From Oryzias latipes (taxonomy: Eukaryota; Chordata; Actinopteri; Beloniformes; Adrianichthyidae): a stretch of 64,000 bases of DNA. A program made the translations under genes and the position numbers. The stretch is taken from positions 14,602,331-14,666,330 of the forward strand of contig NC_019871.2 in the NCBI RefSeq assembly GCF_002234675.1. The letters run 5' to 3'. The notes under the pieces are model-generated. The model did not search any database. It saw only the letters and a program-made list of their open reading frames with translations, and had not been told where the DNA came from. This document shows, one piece after another, positions 17,955 through 30,999 of this stretch (position 1 is the first letter of the stretch; every line of letters starts with the position of its first letter).

Positions 17955-19012
17955 AGCTGAACGATAAATCTGTTTATTTACACAAAATGGGACTGCTGAT
18001 GTAGGCAGCTGAATTTAAGACAGTAACATCTTCCATTAGCACTCTATCAAATGCCAGGTGGGTACATAGTTCAATATTGTCTTCATGAAAAACCCAAAGT
18101 CTAACATGTGAAGCAACTAAAGGTAAAAATATGGGATTTCACCAGAAATGATAGTCCAAAGGGACAGTACTTTAAATGCACATATGACACTGTTGGAATG
18201 TATTAATCTCAAATGAGTTTATATTTTTGAAGATTAATCTTCGTGACCAATCATTTCACAATACTCACAGACAACACTGTTTACACAGATCACACAAAGC
18301 AAACCCAAAGTAGTGCTTCACATAAAACCCGCCTGTTTGTTCCGGATCGTTTTAAATGTTAACAGTGACCAAAGAGCACCGTTTTGATTGACAATCCTGC
18401 ATTGTACCACCCTCTTACAAGCTCTGGCATCAGTCACACACATCTGCATATGTAAGCATTACACATGAACACAAGAGAACTATAAATGCCACCTAAAGAC
18501 ATTATTTTGGATAAACAGGCTACTTCAATCAGAGATAAGGTAAAGGGAAGGTGGGCCTGGCCTGAGTTTATGGGGCTTCTAAATTCTAGTGCCGCTAAAG
18601 AATTGCTTTGTTTAATGTGGGAATGAGAAGACTGCCGTCACAGTTGCTTCTGACAAATGCCATAAATGAAAAGATAACTGTGGAGAAGAACTCATTTCTG
18701 CAGCCTTTGGCTGTAGAAAAGCAAAAAAAAAACTCAAAGAAACTTGAAATGCTGACACGTTGAAATGTAGTGAAAGACGTCTTTTAAAACGATTCAGAAG
18801 GTTAGATAAAAAACTGCAGGGAAAAAAAAAAAAACGGCTGATTGGATATCTAAAAGTGGATGTTGTGTAGTCCTCGTCCACATGCCTGTTGTCACTTGGC
18901 ATGTTGAAAAACTAGAGGATTTGTATATGAAGTGACATTACACATCAAAGTATTTGTATTTATATATATTTTTTGGATGTCCGGTGGGCAAGAAGGACAG
19001 AGGATTTTGTTT
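17955..19012 (-). other. ap2s1: ap2s1 3' untranslated region
   Basis: Non-coding stretch between the ap2s1 TAA (19013-19015) and the predicted poly(A) signal. Its extent is inferred from the signal. An unrelated minus-strand open frame at 18612-18902 lies inside it and shows no domain. Confidence 0.5.
17973..17978 (-). terminator. Poly(A) signal of ap2s1
   Basis: The minus strand reads AATAAA about 1.0 kb after the ap2s1 stop codon. This puts the transcript end near 17955. Confidence 0.55.
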
Positions 19013-21971
19013 TTACTCAAGTGACTGAAGCATGAGAAGCTGCTTAAGGACCTTGGTCTGACTGGTCTCCCTGATCTCTCCTGCCAGGAACATCTCGTCC
19101 ACTACTGTGTACACCTTGGAGGGGAAAAAACATAACAGACAAGGTCAGAAATGAGAAAGAAAAAAAAAAGGAAAAACCAAGAGTTCACGGGAAATTAGGT
19201 CACAAACTGAGCAAAATTGCTTCTCTTAAAAAATGCTTCCATTCCAAACTGAAAAACAATCTGTCAGCTTCTTAAAAACAACATTTTTGACATTCAAATG
19301 TTCAAAAAAATGTTCAACATAATTGATCCATTAAAGGAATACAGACCAGAATTCATGCTTTGAACATTTTAATGTTATAAATGTATCACTTCACAGCTTG
19401 TTAGTATCTTGGCAATAATTTGGAAGAACAAAACAGAAGAATAAGTGAATTAACTAACCATAGCAGAATGTTCTGAACAGGGGAACAAGGGAAGTTTGGA
19501 AATGTTCATTTAACTGAATTTTCAATCCAGGGGAGTTCATCCAAGTTTTAAACAGATAAAAAGGAAATTCTGTTGACTTGTCCTTCTGTTTATACTTTCT
19601 TGTACGAGGCATTTGTAAAATAAGTCAAAAGCAAATGGACAAATGATGATTTTCAAGTGCTCTTACCTTGTAGAAGTTGAAGACCAGGTCCAGCTCGCAC
19701 ACATTGTGGAAATACTCGTTCAGGACCTTTTAGAACACAAAGGAAACATCCTAAGCTTCATTCAGGAATCGGGAAAGACTCATGAGCAACATTTTGGGTC
19801 TCAGCTTGTTGAGAGGACAGCACACAGACTAATGAAGTGTCACTACAGACTGTTAAACTCATGGAAGTGACCGTTCTCCTTCTTCAAGCTTTCCAAAGCA
19901 ACTGAATTAGCACAACACTGTTAATAACATAAATTACCATCAAATCATTGCCCATTAAATCTATTTGTTTGGAAGTTCACTTGAGGATAATTTATCCATT
20001 TGCTGATATTCACGTAATTCATTTTTTTTCTACATGTTGCTCACTTTTTGTTTTTAAAATTCAAAACAGATTACATTGTTGTCACAAGGAGATCCCAAAC
20101 GATATCGTCTTATTAAATCTAAAATGATGTCTTTGGGTAAACTATAACTTTACCCCATGGAAATGGTATCTGTTAATGAATATTTTACAATTAATATAAA
20201 TGATCTCAAGATAAATGTTGCATGATAAACTTTTAAGGGGTATGGTCGGGTTAAAACAAAACTTCATTTTTTCAATATATTGATTCATCAAATCTATAAA
20301 CTGATTTTCTTTTGAAGCAACTTTTTTCAAGGGAAAACAAAACATTTTTTCAGCTATTTTTATTTGTAAAGTTTTAGAACAACCTATCCTTCTGAAAGTG
20401 TTAATCAAAATCTTACAAAATTGTTTTTAGGCAGAAATATAACATAAAACTGGTTGGAGGAATGATACATCATCAGTTTTTAGGCAAAACCCAGTCCTAG
20501 AAAATGATAAGTAAAAGGGAAAAAAAAAGGTCAGACACACGAAACACATTTGACCAGGATAACAAAATGATCAGAGCACATTATGTGTACTCACCTCCAC
20601 AAAGTTGTGAATTCCCTCAAGGTATGCCAGGTTGTTATCAGTCACGTCCACACAAATGCAGAAGTAAAGCCCAGCATAACGCCGGTAAATGATCTTAAAG
20701 TTCCTGAACTGTGGGAACAAAGTGGAATCAGCCTGTTAATAATAGAGTTTCTCATATTATGACAACAGCAGATTTACTGGGGTATAGGCTCCCAGACTTT
20801 GAGGCAAAACACACCATGATAATTTTATGTTTATCATAAAAAAAATAAATGTGGTACAAACATATATATTCATCTTTATATCCATATTTAATAAAGAAAT
20901 GGGAGGATTTGAAGCGGGATGTTTTTTTGCAGCAGCAGAAACAACTTTATTTGCTTATACAGAAACAGGGGAAAAAAATAAAAAATGAGTTAAAAAATCC
21001 CCCTGGGGTTTTTGAATAATTAGAGAAAATCTGTTAGCTGCTCCTCAAAACTACAATTATACAAACTCAAATAGAATTTGAGATGTATTTTCAATCACTT
21101 TTAGTTTCATATCAGGTAAAAACTTGCTGATTCAACAAAATGTATTTGCTGTGCGTTTGAATAATTTTGAGCTTGATGATGGAAGCATCTTGAGTCATAA
21201 TTCTAAGTAATTTGCACGTGTTTGCACCAAATCTACTGAAGCATCGGTGAAGGCTGACAATTTAAGCTATATTTTCTTCTTTGAAAAACAGTCATCTACA
21301 CTAGTTTTATCAAAGAAATCGAGCTAAACGAACACTGAACCACTGCCTGACAACATGAATAGTAAACTTCTTTACCTCCACGAAGTTGGTGTGTTTGGCA
21401 TCTCTGACTGTAACCACAGCATGTACTTCCTCGATCAGCTTTTGCTTTTCATCATCATCAAACTGCATGTACCATTTGGCCAACCGGGTTTTTCCTGCCC
21501 GGTTCTGGATGAGAATGAACCGGATCTTTGGGATTAAAAAGAAAATAAGTAAGCAAGGCATAGCTATTTTTAAATCAAGAAATCAAGAGAAATGCGTAGC
21601 AGACGCCACAAATAAAGTGTAGCAGTTAATTCAATTCCAGAGATTAAAACATCCACAAATTTTCGAGGGCTCCCTCCCTGACTTAGTTAGTTAACGTTCT
21701 TGGCTAATCTGACAGCGGCGTTACATTAGCATTTGCCTCCCGACAGAAAACTGCGAACAATTTAATTGCTATAGAATTCATAAAATATGAATAATTTCTA
21801 AATAGGTTGTATTCCTTGTTTTGTTTTTTTGTTTTCTGAAGTCTAGCAAAGGCTGTCAAGTGACTCATTGAACGGCATATCGGTACGAATCCCACCAATG
21901 CTAGCAATTCAATGTTGAAAGACTATGGGTGGAAAAAACAAAACATGGAGGAAAAAAGGCGACGTTACCAT
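19013..21971 (-). CDS. ap2s1: AP-2 complex subunit sigma
   Basis: The small sigma2 subunit of the AP-2 adaptor. It helps the tetramer bind acidic dileucine cargo signals in clathrin-coated pits at the plasma membrane. Minus-strand coding exons are 21969-21971 (the ATG alone), 21376-21525, 20595-20708, 19667-19726 and 19013-19114. They join at GT/AG borders, all in phase 0, to give 142 residues, the exact vertebrate length. The protein has the longin-like clathrin adaptor small-chain fold: [20 protein letters not shown] at 2-21, which includes Arg10 and the functionally important Arg15, then [24 protein letters not shown], and the C-terminal helix ending LLMLQSLE. It differs from the human protein as I remember it at about two positions (VTDNN for VNDNN, LEGIH for LEAIH). 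sigma1 paralogues differ clearly. The 5'UTR probably begins near 22.05-22.1 kb. Confidence 0.96.
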
Positions 21972-22099
21972 ATTCGTCTCCTTAGCAGAACCTTTGGTGA
22001 CAACAATATCGAGTTCCTGAGTAACAATTTAGTGGTTTTACATTAAAAAGCAGTTATTCGGGCGAGAGCTCGTCGGTTATCTGCACTAGCTAACAGGAA

Positions 22100-25000
22100 A
22101 AAGGAAAGCTTCGTTGATTTGTGGTGCACCATGGGAAATGTGTTTTTAACGGTTGGATAAGAACTCCTGGAATGTACCAGGAAACTACAAACACCAGTGT
22201 TCATTTTTTAAGAACTTGTCCAGTTCTCAACAAGTCACATGATTTGCAATGGTTTTTTTATGTATCAGTTTTTCAGTTTTTTTTAACACCTTCTTTCTTT
22301 AGCAATGCACACTTTTTTGTGTTAAATATTTACACATTGGCGGGTTTTAGACATGGACATAGCGGTCAATCGACCAAGAGCTCTTGCTGCAAATAAATAA
22401 ATAAAATAAAATAAAGAAACAAAAAACCAGGTTTTAAAACCGTGTATATTTATTAAAAGGGCAAAGCATTTTTTTTATACATGTCAATCTCTGTTATGGC
22501 CTTTTTAACAACCTGTCCAGGATGTACTTTGCCTTCACCCAACAGTAGCTGGGATAGGCTCCAGCAGCCCTGTGACCCTGAAAGCGATACAACTGGTGAA
22601 GAAGTAGGATAGAATGATACAATGTTAGGTGCAAATCATGGGGACTTCTAAAATATTTGGAGCTCTCTCCATACCTGTTAGTAGTCAAAAGGATGAGCCA
22701 GACAGTTCCTCTTTCATACAGCAGGTGTCTTCAAAATCCCAAATGCCAAAGGGTGTGAATCCAGACTCTTCCAATTTCACTTCCAATTTCATTTCTCCTG
22801 AACACAAGTGTGGTGAAAGGAAGGAAACATTTTCTTTTTCCTTTTTTTTGCGGAGGCAGAGGGGGGCGAAAGTCAAGGTAGAACTGCCACAGACACTACA
22901 GCAGCCATGGCTACAGACGAAAATAACAAAAGTCTAATTTGTATAGTATTCAATATTGTTTCATAACGAGTTAACTTTGGAATAAAACCCTGGTCTTTTT
23001 TATGTATTTGCAATTTAACATATTTTCCTCTTTTATAACTGCAAAGGAGAAATGTGGACTTCCTGATTTAATTTAAATGCTTGGGGAGACTGGGATTATC
23101 AGATATTGCACAACTGCAGCAGAAGGAATGTGTTTCCCCAAGGACCCAGCAAAAATTCAGCTGCAAATGTTGAAGAGGTTGAGGTCAGATAGGAAAAAAA
23201 ACATGTTTATTATAAATAAACTACAATAAAGAGAAGAAAAAAGCCAAAAATCCTTTGTAAAAACTTTTTCTTCTAGTTATTTCTTTCAGCAATGTTTTGG
23301 TATATGTGTAAAAAAAACAGCGGAACTCTGTTAATGTTTTGTAAAAAATAAAATATCTTAAATAGCATTGTAATTTATTAGTTCAAGTAGATTGCTTATA
23401 CTGTGCCTTGTCTGTGTTGAAATAACCGAAAATGGATTTGAAAACAGAAGCAGATCGTTCAACAGAAACTTTGACCCATGTTAATCTTTCTTTGCAGTGG
23501 GGTCATGCAAATATTGCTAAAAACATTAAGTGATACGATTGGACAGAAAACCAAATGTGAGCTTTTAACCCAGCTTGAACATGTATTTTTTTGGTGGCAT
23601 AACTCTCTCAAAATATGTATAAACACTCACTTTATTACAAATTCCCATCCCATGAAAAAACAAGGCAACTCACCCCCTGATAACAGTCATTAAATTTTAC
23701 ATTTGTCTTGTTTTTTCCATTGCAGGGTGGTTAAAATTAAAATAAAGTTTAAGCTTTTACTGTTATTTAAAAAGCAAACTTCAGCTTTAATGTTCTTGTT
23801 GTCACAAGTTGAATAGTTTCTCTTCAAACTCAGTCATGTAAAGAATGGTGAGAGGTAAATTCACTGACCTTGTTTTTGCACAACATGACCAATTTGAAAA
23901 AGTAACCAAAATATTTTTAATTAATCCTTTTGGATTGAAAATTTTAGTTGGCTTTTAAAGTAGGCCCACTTCATTCCGCTTTCAAATAACAGCCTGCATT
24001 TTTGCATCAAATGAAACATTTGTGCTCATCGTACATGTTTAAGTCTGGATTGGGCTGTTGGAAGACGTTGAGGGAGGGGCAGAGTCACAGGGAATTCATT
24101 CCGAACAAGGTCCCGCTGCAAAACATTAAACATCTGTTTGAGCTCTTAGCTTGTTGTCTTTACAACAAATCAGACAATTCTTAGTTGTTATACTGTCCTC
24201 CTTAGAGACACAACTTAATTATCATTCAGTGGCTGAACTAATCACAATGCAAACATCATCAAATGATTCTCCTAATAGATGACTTTTCAAATCCAATTGA
24301 AATGATTCGATTTTACCTTTTTTTTTTTTTTTTTTTAACTTGTCCTGTCCAACAGCTAGGCAAACAGATGAGAGCTGAGGGCCTCTTGTGTTGGACATAT
24401 TTTATTTTAACAAGAGGGGTTATTCATCTTCAGACAAACCAAAGGTATGTCTGAATAAACCCCTTTTGTAATTGAGGCCAAACTTTATTAATTTCAATCA
24501 TGTTTGAAAATCTTTGGTGTTGGACCGGACGGAAAAGGAAAGAGGGGAAGAAGAGAGAGGGACGTTAGAGAGAGAGGGGGGTAGGAGGGTGATAATAGGA
24601 GGGGAAGGGGGGTAAGACCATGAAGCAGCATAGAGCAGACAGGTTTACTGGTTGTTTATCGTTACGGTACGGTTCAAATGTAGTACAAAAAGGGCGATTT
24701 TACCTTTGACGGGACTGTTTTTTTACTTCTTGATTAGACTGATTGGACAAATCAATGTCCAACGTGGTTGTGTTTATTTTTTAACATTTGTGGCCCTGTT
24801 TAGTACTCAGAGTTTTTGTTCCTGCTACAAACCCTGCTTGTGTTTCATTCTCTTGTGGCCGCGCTGTTTCCAATTGCTATCACTTTGCTTCTTGGTGTGG
24901 TCACTTTGTGTCTTGGAAGATAATTTACGTTTATTTATGACTGCTTTCGTTTTCCTCTCTGTTTCCTTACGATGAAACAAAGGACTTTTCAGACTTTTGT

Positions 25001-26209
25001 AGACCCAGAAGGTCATTTACACCTCCTCAGAGGTAGACACCAAACTTAAGTGAATAAAAGTTTTTTTTAACTCTCCCTCGACCCTCCAACAGCCTCAGAG
25101 TTCAGATGAGAGCCACGTGAGGAGTTCAAAGTTAAAACCTACTCTTTTAGAGGTTATTCCAGTTAAGCAGCATACTGTGACTTTATCTTTACTAGTATTT
25201 CATTTGACATTTTGCTTTAAAACTGTCTAGGTTGGCTCCTGAAATGTGCATTGTTTTTTTCCCTCCTGTCTAAACACAAGCAGGGAGCCTCTTGCATTGG
25301 ACAGATACTATTGTTGAACATGGTGTATGAGTTGTTGAGCCTTTACTTTATATTTATGAGTTATTCAATAATAACTGTTTAATATTTTAAGTTAAATGTG
25401 TTACATTTGAATCTTATTTGTTTTTATGTTGATCTGATTTGAAAAGTATTCATTTGTGTCACTGTATTTTTTATATATTGTAAATTTTATGAAGTGCACA
25501 AGTTGTTTTTATTTTTTAAGGATAAAATGTACAATTTAAATATGAAAGGTGTGTACTGTACCTGGGTATCACATTTTGACACACTTATTTTGTGTTTCGA
25601 GAATAAAAACTGTCTTTTGCCATGTTAGTTTTGCACAGTAAAGTAGTGCAACTTAAATTCAGGTAAATGCTGACACATTTAGCTTGTTTTAGTTTCTGTC
25701 CTCTGTGGTAAATGTTGGTTGTTTCACCCCTGTTTGGGACTTGTATTATTATTTTTGGAAAAGTCTACATCTTTGGCTAAATGACACTGATGCCAACCAG
25801 GTTAGACTTGTTTCTTTTTTTTCAAAGCTACTATTTGCAACAGCTGTTTTGCTTTACCATTAAAAAAAACCTATGCATATTTCTAATTCAGACTTTTCAG
25901 ATTTTTTTTAATTGCTTATAAGACAAATCATCTGGTGGGTTTATTTTTTTGTAGTAATGAGTCTTGGCAATACAGTTTTATTTCCTTTTTAAACAGACCC
26001 ACCACTGCAAGTGTTGAGGCCCTTTTACCCAATTTTTCAGTCTAATAAACAAAACCACTTTCTAAAGTGCGAGGAAAGTTAGATACCAGACACAACATTT
26101 CATCACTTTTTGTGCCATGTTTTTATTGAAAAATCAATGTTGCTCCATGGTGTGTTGTTGTGTACTGTCAGGCATCGCCAGTACCAACAGCGTGCTTGTT
26201 GTAGTTGTG
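22100..26209. other. Intergenic spacer between divergent genes
   Basis: No gene supported between the ap2s1 5' end and the CpG-rich block at 26.2 kb. It contains a SINE/LINE-tail-like fragment (22511-22615) and a purine-rich, G-run patch at 24.53-24.62 kb. Short open frames such as 24652-24975 are hydrophobic, T-rich chance frames. Confidence 0.45.
22511..22615 (+). repeat. SINE/LINE-tail-like dispersed repeat fragment
   Basis: CTGGGATAGGCTCCAGCAGC and TGTGACCCTGAAAGCGAT match the well-known teleost repeat block GGATAGGCTCCAGC...GACCCTGAAnnGGATAAnnGG. Only a partial copy is present, with no clear ends. Confidence 0.6.
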
Positions 26210-26924
26210 TCCACGAACCACTGGGCGAGAGTCTTTCTGTGAGCAGGAGTGGAGATGCTGGATTCACAAGGTCCGCCATTATTGGGAAGCCGGAAAAAAA
26301 AAAAGAAGCGAAGGGAGTGAGGGGCAGAGGGATAGACAGAGCGCGTCACACATTTTCTCCAGCGAACGGCTCTAGTACATCAGAAAGGAGATCTCGGGGC
26401 TTCCTCGCGCGCCTCCGCACGCGGAAAACACCGTCCCGCTGATTTACGGACGCTTTTGGGACCGCGTTTCCTGCCGACTCTTGTGTTTGGGACTCGACAG
26501 AGGCGAATGAGAATCGGTCAAAACAACGTGGTGGCGGAGCCAAGAAGGGAAAACACACCGAAACAGCGCTCTGCAACGCCTCCCATTTTTTTCCTCTTCG
26601 TAATACGTTTGCAGTCGCTGTGAAAGGACGCGAGTTTGAGGGACATTTTCCCCCCGCTGCTAATTTAATCAGTATGATGTATTAGTTTATTTCCGATTCA
26701 GAGACAGCAATCCTCCACTTCACTTGTCCAGAAACTTCAAACAGTCATTTCATGTCTGCGGGAGCAGACGGGCAGACAGCGTGTTTACCAGACCAACTGA
26801 AAATAATCGATGTGAGTTTTTAGGGAAGCGTTTCCCCTCCCAAACACACACGTTTGTGTTTTAAAGTCTTTTCCCAACTGAGGAGCACGGATGAAGAACC
26901 GAAGCGCGAGACTGGACTGATTTG
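26210..26924 (+). promoter_or_regulatory. CpG-rich promoter and predicted non-coding first exon (arhgap35-like locus)
   Basis: This is the most GC- and CpG-rich block in the window (for example 26385-26450 and 26500-26580). It ends in a good splice donor, TTTG|GTACGT, with the junction after 26924. It holds only short upstream ATG frames, such as one at 26891 that stops after ten codons. In human, ARHGAP35 lies beside AP2S1 in divergent orientation and has a non-coding first exon, so this may be the start of teleost arhgap35. No coding exon of that gene is present here, so the identity rests on remembered gene order. The transcription start is not determined. Confidence 0.4.
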
Positions 26925-27033
26925 GTACGTAGACGCTCCTTATTTCCCCTTTCAACGGCGTTCATGTAACAATTAGACAGTTTTTTCAGAGGAAGAGAAG
27001 CATTTAAGGGCGAACATGGACATTTTTCCTCAC

Positions 27034-27111
27034 CTGCTGCTCCAGTTGCGCCAAAGTCCAGGCAAAATCGAGAAACTGGGAGTCGACCTCATTTCGCTTG
27101 AGGGCAGACAT
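27034..27111 (-). other. Exon-like open segment, minus strand
   Basis: A 26-codon frame that starts with ATG (MSALKRNEVD) and contains DFAWTLAQLEQQ. It stops exactly at a GTGAGG splice donor, in phase 0, and an in-frame stop lies a short way upstream. It resembles the first coding exon of a minus-strand gene that would start just inside the opposite transcript. I do not recognise the protein and found no following exon, so it may be a chance match or a relic. A plus-strand frame of 56 codons overlaps it (27016-27186). Confidence 0.25.
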
Positions 27112-30100
27112 GATTTTATGGCCCCCAAGTACCTCAAAATGATCATAATTATAATACTTAAGATGATGCTCGGGGTGTATACTTAATAAAGCAGTTTGTA
27201 GGGCAAGTCAGGGTAACCATGAGCTTGTTAAATGTTAAATTTAGAGAATAAAGCTAAAAAAAACCTGGTTCTATCCAAACATTAAATTGTTTATACAACA
27301 AACACCTGGAATGCATTGGTCTTGTCAGGCCTGGGGAAACTCCACACCATGTCATACTTTAAAAAAAAAAAGTGGGGTGAGGGGGTGGGACAACCACTCA
27401 AACTGTTGAAGCAATAACATGTTGGGGTTTGACCAAAGATGGACTGTGCATTTTCTCCCTGATTGCTGTGTGAAAAACCTGGATTACCAGTATGTTTTGC
27501 TTGTCAGTTGGTGTTCCCCTTATGTTAATGACCTTTTTTTGTTTGCTTTCATTTTTATGTTTTACTTGTGCTTCTCACCAATCCAGGCTTTCATAAGGCA
27601 GAGGCCATTGCATAAACTCCTTTTCCGTGAAAAATATTTTTGATCTCAGCAGAGTGCATCCCTGTGACTCAGAATTAACGCCACCAATTGGCTCCTCTAA
27701 TAATCCAGCAACATAACTCTATACTTCTATATATATAAGTATATATATTGATGATGGAACTGCTTTGACTCAAGGTTATGTGAATAGGGCATTTTTCTTG
27801 CAGCCACTCCCTTTCTGTCGGTGTCCTTCCAGTGCTCTCCTCTAGAAACGCTCCTTAAAGATAACTAACATACTGCTTTAATATTGTCTGAATGAGTTCT
27901 AGGGGGGTGACCGTGTTGACGAGGATAACGCCTTATCACACGGCAGTAAAGGCAGGAATGTGCTTTACTGCTAATGCTGTGTCATTGGCTCATTATTTAC
28001 AGTTACTGGTCACTGCTAGATAGTAGGGAAAATTCCCCCAAACAGGAACTTTGTCATTGGATGATATCCACACATGTATTGGTGCTGTGGATTTGTTGGT
28101 CGTGTTTTGGCTGAACACTTTCGGGAAGCTTCTATGCATAGTGATAACTTTATTTAAGGGTACGATACTTGGAAGGAAGTGAACATATCTCTAAACCTTC
28201 CTGTGAAGACCGTCTTGGTGCACTCAGGTGAATATATGAACAGCTGTCAGCACTTCTGCGCTGTGCTTGATTGGGCCCTTTGCAAGGCAGTCACACCTCT
28301 CCAGGAAGCCTCATTTTCTTCCATTTGCTCAGGCAACATGCTAGCTGGTCTTCTTTCCTTGAACTCTGGCTTGCCTCAGGGTTGCTGATTGGATTGTGAA
28401 GCCTTGAGTTTGTACATGCTCATCAGATTAGGGGAGTTTGTCTTTACTCACTAGGACGCCGGCTACAAATGGGCTTGGATCTCTTGCATCATGTTGGAGA
28501 AGAAATTCAGTAAAACACAAGATATGGGGGTAGCCTAATGTCATTTGCAAAATAAGGATCACTGAACTTTCGGATCCATCTTCAAATCTGCGTCCCCATG
28601 AGGAGACAAAGATTAAAAGTGTGAGATTTTACTTTCACAAGCCACTTCATTTAAATGAAAACTTTCACCTGCTTTTTAAATTTCAATTGACTGCCATTGT
28701 GATGGCCATGTCTATAAAAAGGATGTCAAACCTTTCCTTTTGTTAATTTATGCTGGTCACTAAATTTCCTCTGTCGTGTGTTTCTTCAGAATTTTGCTTG
28801 TTAGTCAGTATTTGATTGAGAAAGGGGCTAATTATAGCGGGTAGCTTTGGAGTTTGGTGGACCGGATTACTGTCGCTCTCCTCTCAATGGCCGCCTTGTT
28901 CTAGTGGCTGATTATTAGGCAGTGAAAGTGCATTCTGGGATGATTGTATCTGAATTTCCATCAGAACGTTTGTCTGCTTCAGCAGAACTGAGGTCCTCTT
29001 CACTCCCACAGTGGGTCTTCTCCCTTGCTCATTATAGAACTACAGATGGGGATAGGCTGACATAAAGGCCTCTGTAGTGTCTCTCCTCTGTTGGAGCCAG
29101 CACAACCCTGAATGCTGGACCACCAATTTTATGTATGAGTGAACAGACCCTAAATCAACATCAATATTTGTACCCAGGATATGTTCAAGACAGAAAACGG
29201 TTTGGATGAAACACTGGCCTTTTTTCTATTCTTTTTGTATTTGGCTAACAAATTGTCTCTCTTTAAGATTTGAAAGTAGTTCTGAATTTAGCCAGTAAGA
29301 GGCATAGATTGCCTTCCCTCTTTAACTCCAACTTCGTTTATAATGGTATTGCTTTTTCAATACAAATACATTATTAATTGGTCATTCTACTGAAAATTGA
29401 GTGCTTTGGATATGATTAATGTCTGAAATATTGGCTTAGTAACTCTGCTGAGGGACTGCAACAGTGAACTTCATATTTCCAGGCAAAAAATGGATTGAAA
29501 TGCTGGAATTTGAGTGACCATGGAGATGAAGGACCAGGATGTAAGTCAGAGAGGCATGGTAACCTTTGGACGTCATGGCTTGGGTGCTTTTCAATACACA
29601 ATGACACAACGGAAGAGTGAGGACTACAGGCTGTGGTACTTCAATGTTGGTGGAAAGAGAACAGAATCTGAGATTTTGGGGGGGGGGCAGAGGAGACAGA
29701 TTAAAGTCGATTGTCAGTGGGAAAACAGCAGCAAGAAGACTGAGAGTGAAGCAAAGCGTGAGCAAACTGCTGCCAGTTTCTGCTTCAGGCTGTGTTCCTG
29801 GTATGTGCCCTTTTAGCTCTGTGCTCAGGGATCAACCAATCAATGACTGTCATAAGTAACCCCACTGCCTGGCTATTGGCCACGGCTGAATTCCATGAAT
29901 CAGCATGTCCGTAGATAAGATGTTATGATTGAGTCTCTGCCAGTGAAAGGAGGCCACCGCTCAAAGTTCAATAGGTTGGATTTCTGCTGCTATATTTGCA
30001 AATACAAAGTTTGTTTCAATCGAAAATGCACTTGCATCTCAGCAAAGCCTTAAATCCCCTCCAAAGGTTGTTCGCTGTGCAGTGAGCAACCCTAAAAAAC

Positions 30101-30976
30101 AGATTTGGAATGCTTCATTATGTGTTATGGCTGTAATAGCCTCTTAATTGTTTTTGGACAAAGTTTGTTGTATCTGCTGCGGTTATGTAATACACTGAAA
30201 TGATGAAAACACTGCCACAAGTCTCTGGAGCAAAGAGGGATTGCCACAAAATGTGCCTACACAAATATTAAAGGATAAACCTGAGAATGGTTCTAATCTG
30301 TGGAGAAAGAGTTACACTCCATCCCTCATTAACTTGAGAGTTTTGATTTTTGCTTTAACATGTTGTACTGACTTACCCCTATTTCAGTTTTTAGTCCATC
30401 TGCTTCATTGTCTTAATTCAGCTTGACAGAACAGGAGACGTTCCTGTATGTTTTTCACTGCAACTTCTGTCTAATTGTGCTGTTGGGTTTCCTTTAGGAA
30501 GGAAGTCCACCAATCCCATACAAACAGTGTTTCTGCAATGGTTATATTTTGAGCTAGAAGTAGTGGGAAGATTAGTGCTCAGGGTTAAAGGTGAATGGAG
30601 GTGTTATTGTCAGTTTAATCTTAATTTGTTGCATGGAATTCTGGGTACCCAGTTTTGAGAAGTAGATAGATTTTGATAACCATGAGTGACTATTGTGACT
30701 TTTTCCACCTTTTTCGAAGTTACCTTAAGCTTATAATCAAAATGTTACTTTTTGCCTATATTGTGATGGAACAAGTTTATCTCTTAAGGGCATAGCAGCT
30801 GTACTTCAGGGGTGTTCTTCAGTATTTTGTGCAAGGGTTGGTGGGTGTTGGCAGCTTATCACTGGGTTAGGCATACTCGTAGATACTCAAATCGAACAGC
30901 CATATGGGATGTTTGAAAGTCAACATGGTCTCAGCCATGTTCTGTCTTAATAACCTGCAAAATGAGGCTGCTTTGC

Positions 30977-30999
30977 GGGGGGGGAAGGGGGGGGGGGGG
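30977..30999 (+). repeat. G-homopolymer pair
   Basis: Eight G, then AA, then thirteen G. This is a likely quadruplex-forming and sequencing-error-prone tract. Confidence 0.85.

Noticed and set aside
26110..26442. Coding first exon at the CpG block
   Set aside because: The frame crosses the likely transcription start and runs through CpG-rich DNA; it has no family resemblance and no donor at its end.
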